This document shows, one piece after another, positions 59,993 to 64,000 of a DNA stretch of 64,000 nucleotides. The position numbers and the translations under genes are program-made. The DNA lies in assembly GCA_032622095.1 (NCBI GenBank), contig CP136064.1, positions 259,075,863 to 259,139,862 of the forward strand, given 5' to 3'. How positions within the stretch are numbered: position 1 is the stretch's first letter; each line of letters begins with the position of its first letter. Below the pieces are notes generated by a model, which had not been told where the DNA came from, searched no databases, and saw only the letters and a list, made by a program, of their open reading frames with translations. The DNA is from Siphonodentalium dalli (taxonomy: Eukaryota > Mollusca > Scaphopoda > Gadilida > Siphonodentaliidae).

Positions 59993-60983
59993 TTTAAATG
60001 GTGGTGAAGTTAAAATAGGCACACATTTTGTTGATGGTTATCATGCAGAATCATACACAGTGTATGGAATGTATGGGTGTTTTTTTCATGGCTGTCCTAC
60101 TTGCTATCCAGATAGAAATCGCCGAAACCCATACAGTAATATAACAATGCATGAATTGTATGAAAAAACAATAAAAACGGAAACTGAAATCAAAAGCTCG
60201 GGATGCAAATTAATATGCATCTGGGAACATGACCTGGACAATAAATGTAAAGCAGACAAAAATTTAAAACAAACTATGGATCAATTCTATTTGCATCAAG
60301 ACCCAATTAAACCAAGGGAAGCATTATTTGGTGGCAGGACTAATGCTCTAAAATTATATCATGAAATAGAACCAACATCTAAACAGGAAATAAAATATAT
60401 TGATATATGCAGTTTGTATCCTAGTGTAAATAAATATAAGGAGTACCCACTTGGTCATCCTGAAATTCTAAGTCAGGAACAAATAGGAGACATCAAATCC
60501 TACAAAGGACTCATTAAATGCAAAGTATTACCTCCAAATAAATTGTACATTCCAGTGCTACCGATCCACTGTAATAACAAAATGATATATACATTGTGTA
60601 AAACTTGTGCAGAAAATGAAAGTGGACAGTGTAATCATAAAACCGAACAGCGTGCTTTAGTTGGAGTTTGGACACATGTAGAATTATTCAAAGCAATAGA
60701 ATTGGGTTACCAAATTCTGGAAGTGTATCAAGTTTGGCATTGGACTGAGTGGTCGGACAAAGTATACAGGGATTACATTGATAAATACCTCAAAATTAAA
60801 CAAGAAGCAAGTGGATATCCAAATTCTGTTAAAAGTGAAGAAGATAAAGATAAATACATTAAAGATTATTATGAGGTTGAAGGTATAAAACTTGATAAAG
60901 AACAAAATCGAAAAAAAACCAGGACTCTGCCAGTGCGCAAAATTAATGATAAATTGCATATGGGGAAAAAATGCACAAAATAA
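59964..60983 (+). CDS. DNA polymerase B, central part (palm motif A)
   Basis: Second phase. It opens with the conserved LNGGE segment and GCFFHGC, and carries polymerase motif A, DICSLYPSV, near 60402, which holds a metal-binding Asp. The insert between exonuclease and palm (Cys-rich CKTCAENESGQC near 60600) is of the kind seen in Polinton polymerases. The conserved reading leaves this phase near the A-rich run at about 60909-60918, where motif B appears one base over. The start given here marks only where the frame opens; it is not a real initiation site. Confidence 0.85.
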   Translation: MLQNINIKHDLNGGEVKIGTHFVDGYHAESYTVYGMYGCFFHGCPTCYPDRNRRNPYSNITMHELYEKTIKTETEIKSSGCKLICIWEHDLDNKCKADKNLKQTMDQFYLHQDPIKPREALFGGRTNALKLYHEIEPTSKQEIKYIDICSLYPSVNKYKEYPLGHPEILSQEQIGDIKSYKGLIKCKVLPPNKLYIPVLPIHCNNKMIYTLCKTCAENESGQCNHKTEQRALVGVWTHVELFKAIELGYQILEVYQVWHWTEWSDKVYRDYIDKYLKIKQEASGYPNSVKSEEDKDKYIKDYYEVEGIKLDKEQNRKKTRTLPVRKINDKLHMGKKCTK

Positions 60984-61650
60984 TATTCTTACTAAAACTG
61001 AATATATATCAGAACCATCCAGATATTTTGAACTATTAACTGATAAAAATGTCACCGTCAAAGGAGTTGAAATTTTTGAACAGGATAAATTCATATTATT
61101 CAGCTATGAAAATAAAACCGATATTATAGAACCACATCCATCTGCCAATGTAGTTGCATCATTTGTCACATCATATGCACGCTTGGAGTTGTATAAAGTT
61201 TTAGAAAAACTCCAAGATAGGGTGTTGTATTTCGACACTGATAGCTGCATGTATATTTTCGATCCAGAAAAAGAAAATATCAAAACCGAAGACAGCTACC
61301 TTGGTAAATGGACTGATGAGCATCCAGATGCTAAAATAATGAAATTTGTATGGTTAGGACCGAAAAATTATGGATATCAGTACATGAAAGATGATGTCAT
61401 AAAATCTGTATGCAAGGCCAAGGGCATCACTCTGGATTATAAAACTAAACAGCAAATAAATTTTCATTCAATGGTTGAATGTGTTAACGACCGGTTAAAT
61501 TTTCAACGTGTCATAAACTATCCATGCAGAATTAAACGCACAAAGAACCGAGAAGTAATTAGTGAAGAGCAAACAAAAACATTCCGATCTGTGTACACCA
61601 AACGACTTGTTGTGGGTGAATACAACACAATTCCTTATGGATGGAATTGA
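60892..61650 (+). CDS. DNA polymerase B, C-terminal part (motifs B and C)
   Basis: Third phase. Motif B is AKLMINCIWGK near 60940-60975; the usual Asn-Ser is Asn-Cys here. Motif C, YFDTDSCMY, lies near 61233 with the catalytic Asp pair. GPKNYGYQY follows at about 61355. The three phases together are about 1,250 residues, normal for this family. The stop at 61648-61650 overlaps the next gene, whose ATG is at 61637. Confidence 0.88.
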   Translation: MIKNKIEKKPGLCQCAKLMINCIWGKNAQNNILTKTEYISEPSRYFELLTDKNVTVKGVEIFEQDKFILFSYENKTDIIEPHPSANVVASFVTSYARLELYKVLEKLQDRVLYFDTDSCMYIFDPEKENIKTEDSYLGKWTDEHPDAKIMKFVWLGPKNYGYQYMKDDVIKSVCKAKGITLDYKTKQQINFHSMVECVNDRLNFQRVINYPCRIKRTKNREVISEEQTKTFRSVYTKRLVVGEYNTIPYGWN

Positions 61651-62236
61651 TGTGTTACCAGCAGAGATGCTTTTGAAAATTTATAATAATTTGATCGAAA
61701 TGTCAAAAATGGATCAAGAAATCAAACAAGAACTTAAGCAAGCTTGGTTTTTGAGGGAAAGTAGAATTATAATGGAGACTTTGCTGAACGGACATTTCTA
61801 TGAGGGACAGAGTCGACTGAGATGTTTGATTGAGAGATCAGAATTTGAAACTGATTTCTTAATGGATATATTGGATCAAATGTTTTCAGATTATTGGATA
61901 TTTCATGGTGTTCCTAAAAACGAAATAAACGCAATTCGTGAATTAGTTGGAAATAATTTTACTCGCTTTGCTGAATATCAAGACAGGATTCTCAATAAAA
62001 AAACTTTGAAATTCGAAGAGGTGACGAGAATATATGGATACATTATTCTCCGAGAACCATGTACAATTTTCACTGTTGAAAAGTTATTTGAAGATTAAGT
62101 GTCTTTGGATTATATTGTAAAAAACACTAGACCTATTTCAGATATAGATTATGAACTCGTATGGACATTTGGAATAGTATGGAGTTATGGTGATTCTTCA
62201 TTACAAATAAAAAAGGTTGATTCCGAACAATCCTAA
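61637..62236 (+). CDS. unknown protein with F-box-like start, in-frame stop
   Basis: The ATG at 61637 overlaps the end of polymerase B. The first 25 residues, with LPAEMLLKIYNNL, resemble an F-box (LPxExLxxIxxxL), which would contact Skp1. The match is short and could be chance. The rest is helical and charged with no known domain. The frame meets TAA at 62096-62098 but stays open in the same phase for 45 more codons to 62236 (including DYELVWTFGIVWSYGD), suggesting an in-frame stop acquired within a longer gene. Confidence 0.5.
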
Positions 62237-62267
62237 TCAGTCTTACATGATCTGTCTCAGGGTAAAG

Positions 62268-62918
62268 ATGGACGAATCATTGTTGTTCAAACATCCCTGT
62301 AACATTTTCATATCGGGACCAAGTGGTTGTGGTAAAACAGATTTTGTTAAGAAAATAATCGAATATAAAGATGACTTGTTCAAACCTGTTCCATACAAAG
62401 TCGTTTGGTGTTACAAAGAATGGCAAAATACCTATAGTCAGATGCAAGAATTTCACAATATTCAATTTATAAATGGAATACCGGATGATGACAATGAACT
62501 TGTCGATGACACAGACTTACTGCACCTCATCGTTTTTGATGACATGCTAGGTGATAAAGATGAAGAAAAAATTATGTTGTGGTTTACAAGAAAAGGACAT
62601 CACAGAAATACGTCTGTTATTTACATAACCCAAAACATGTTTCAGAAATCTAAAGCGAGTAGAACTTTGAGTTTGAATACACATTACATGGTATTATTTC
62701 AAAGTGTGCGTGATAAAGGCCAAATAAAAATTCTTGCCTCTCAAATGCAAATACCTCATTTAATGCAGGCATATGATGATGCAACTTCAACCAATCATGG
62801 TTATTTACTACTCGATTTTCACCCTAAAACGGATAAATCGTTGAGACTTAGAACTGATATTTTCCATCGGTGGCTCACAAATGACGATCGGGGTGCGGTA
62901 ATATATTCATCGGTATAA
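62268..62918 (+). CDS. DNA-packaging ATPase, FtsK/HerA (A32-like)
   Basis: About 216 codons from the ATG at 62268; the frame is open further upstream but that part overlaps the previous gene's tail. It pumps the genome into capsids in this virus lineage. Walker A is GPSGCGKT near residue 17 and Walker B is LIVFDDML near residue 90. TRKGHHRNTSVIYITQN matches the sensor region of A32-type ATPases, and the C-terminal part is intact to TAA. Length and motifs fit Polinton ATPases. It is one of the few apparently unbroken genes here. Confidence 0.9.
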   Translation: MDESLLFKHPCNIFISGPSGCGKTDFVKKIIEYKDDLFKPVPYKVVWCYKEWQNTYSQMQEFHNIQFINGIPDDDNELVDDTDLLHLIVFDDMLGDKDEEKIMLWFTRKGHHRNTSVIYITQNMFQKSKASRTLSLNTHYMVLFQSVRDKGQIKILASQMQIPHLMQAYDDATSTNHGYLLLDFHPKTDKSLRLRTDIFHRWLTNDDRGAVIYSSV

Positions 62919-62921
62919 ATA
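62914..62921 (+). promoter_or_regulatory. TATA box for the small basic protein gene
   Basis: TATAAATA overlaps the ATPase stop codon and lies 34 bases before the ATG at 62955. Confidence 0.5.
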
Positions 62922-62954
62922 TAAGTGTATCAACATAATATTTCATTTCCAATC

Positions 62955-63560
62955 ATGGAGTCGCATGAAGCAGTCTTGAGTGTATTTTCGACTATCGCTA
63001 AATTAATACTTGATGATCACTTAAAGCTTCCAAAGCAGACACGAACATTCCAGCAAAAACACAAAAAAGAGCTGAAGAAAATAGCTGACAGTAGAACTCA
63101 TATCGATTAAAAAAAGAAAATACTTTTAAAAACTGGTGGAGGTGGTTTTCTCGGTGGAGTTTTGATCAGAAGTCTTCTCAGACAAAAAGAAAATAAATCA
63201 ATTGTACGAGTTAGATCAAATAGAGTAAATGCTACTCGAGTAAATTCTACGATTGCACAGCGAGCTAGTCCAGTCAGAGTAAATTATACGATTGCACAGC
63301 GAGCTAGTCCAGTCAGAGTAAATTCTACAAGTGCACAGCGAACTACTCCAGCTAGAGTAAATTCTACTGGATTAAATTCTACATTTGCTAGATTTCAACC
63401 ACTCAACGATAATGGTCCGCAACCAATTCCATCAATTCAAGAAGCAGAACATTACCCGTTGGTTCAGCGATACTCAAAAATGATGAATCTTTCAAACCCA
63501 TCGAAATTAGCTTTGATGGCATTTGATCGTAATTTTAATAAACGTAAAAGTAAAAAGTAA
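62955..63560 (+). CDS. basic core-like protein with GGGGFLGG segment, in-frame stop
   Basis: The ATG at 62955 follows a TATA box. The first part (to 63107) is helical, with LDDHLKLPKQTRTF and a lysine-rich end. TAA at 63108-63110 interrupts the frame, which continues in the same phase to 63560. Immediately after the stop comes a lysine run and TGGGGFLGGVLIRSLL, a glycine-rich hydrophobic segment like the membrane-active or core pX-like proteins of Polintons. Next are three imperfect copies of a 13-residue unit around RVNSTIAQRASPV, then a basic C terminus, RNFNKRKSKK. Probably a virion core or accessory capsid protein. The stop suggests decay. Confidence 0.6.
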
Positions 63561-63599
63561 TTCAGTCATCATTTGACATTCAACTGTTGAAGAGTAAAG

Positions 63600-63939
63600 A
63601 TGGCGAAAAAAACTCCACTGATTAAAAAATATGGTAGTTTTGTAATGGCTATGAATCAGGCACCAACTCATTTTCGGAAAAAAATGATAAAAGATGCCCC
63701 AAAGAGTGATTGATTGCATGTCAGAATGCTGTAAAAATATTTTAAAAGGCAATGTAATACTAACAGAAGCTCAAAAGTGCAAACTTCGTCCGAGGTGTAG
63801 GCACCTCAGAGAACTTGCAAGTAAATTAACAACCTTGAAACGAAAAAAACTAATTTTAAACCAGAAAGGAGGTTTTTTACCACTTCTTATGCTAGCACCG
63901 TTGCTTGGTAAAGCAATCGCTGGAATACTTCGCGGTTAA
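63600..63939 (+). CDS. small basic protein with GGFLPLL tail, frameshifted
   Basis: The ATG at 63600 starts 37 codons (MAKKTPLIKKYGSF...), ending at 63711-63713. An overlapping phase from 63694 to 63939 continues with a Cys-containing helical stretch, a basic RHLRELASKLTTLKRKK and a hydrophobic QKGGFLPLLMLAPLLGKAI tail. The two phases meet near a C4 run at about 63697. The tail resembles the adenovirus pX/pVI-like peptides reported for Polintons and adintoviruses. It is a likely paralogue in design of the preceding gene, with the same basic stretch followed by a GGF segment. Confidence 0.6.
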
Positions 63940-63941
63940 AC

Positions 63942-64000
63942 ATGAAGAAAATGGTCGCTGGCTTTGGATTAAAAAACATTTGAAAGATGATTCAGATGAT
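63942..64000 (+). CDS. possible start of next gene, cut by the window end
   Basis: An ATG at 63942 gives only 13 codons before TGA. The next phase stays open to the end of the window, with an acidic KHLKDDSDD stretch. Too short to identify; the neighbouring genes suggest a structural protein. Confidence 0.2.

Larger units (their letters stand above)
54761..64000 (+). mobile_element. Polinton/adintovirus-type virus-like element, left part
   Basis: Defined by protein-primed-type DNA polymerase B, a FtsK/HerA-type packaging ATPase and small basic proteins with glycine-rich hydrophobic tails, in an order familiar from Polintons. Capsid proteins, protease and retrovirus-like integrase are not in the window, so it presumably continues to the right. 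The left border is uncertain: it could start at the hairpins (54761) or include the palindromic array at 54080. Several genes are interrupted, so this copy is probably not functional unless the interruptions are sequencing errors. Confidence 0.85.

Overview
This window looks like nuclear DNA of an invertebrate animal, probably a spiralian such as a mollusc. That placement is an inference from overall character, not proof. It is A+T-rich, gene-poor and packed with foldback and MITE-like elements. Two kinds of protein-coding content can be recognised: one exon of a host homeobox gene of the Six4/5 class (minus strand, about 24.1-24.9 kb), and the left part of a large virus-like Polinton (Maverick)/adintovirus-type element (about 54.8 kb to the window end and beyond).

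Layout. 1-23.4 kb is non-coding and carries foldback elements, six piggyBac-like MITEs across the window (TTAA target, CCCTTTACCC ends), a second MITE family with the same double-hairpin core, a palindromic family near 13.4, 19.6, 21.3-22.0 and 22.5 kb, and a triplicated block of about 435 bp. At 23.43-24.11 kb a 31-bp minisatellite of about 22 copies abuts the Six4/5 exon. Every unit carries a perfect GTGAGT splice donor, so the array seems to be an amplified exon-intron junction. 25-30.5 kb holds more MITEs and duplicated segments. 30.5-45.0 kb is one giant minisatellite (36/37-bp unit, roughly 390-400 copies, with higher-order repeats of 2,270/2,637 bp). It appears to lie inside an element with TACACTG...CAGTGTA inverted ends. 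A related, smaller element at 50.48-52.19 kb has similar ends and a different 49-bp array. 45.6-54 kb is otherwise repeats.

The virus-like element begins after a cruciform-forming array (54.08-54.67 kb) and a hairpin cluster (54.76-54.97 kb). Its left half has small unknown genes on both strands, driven by copies of one promoter module that is arranged as a near-perfect inverted pair at 56.47-56.62 kb. Three of these genes end in a histone-type mRNA 3' signal: a 6-bp stem with a UUUC loop, followed by a purine-rich downstream element. A zinc-knuckle protein (minus) and the DNA polymerase B gene (plus) are divergently transcribed from a second palindromic promoter. Polymerase B is followed by an unknown protein with an F-box-like start, the packaging ATPase, and two small basic proteins with glycine-rich hydrophobic segments. 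Capsid, protease and integrase genes are not in the window and would be expected further right.

Many genes of the element are broken: two frameshifts in polymerase B, several in small genes, and three in-frame stops. It is either a decaying copy or affected by homopolymer sequencing errors. The histone-type 3' ends, the related satellite-bearing inverted-end elements and the amplified splice donor are the observations most worth following.
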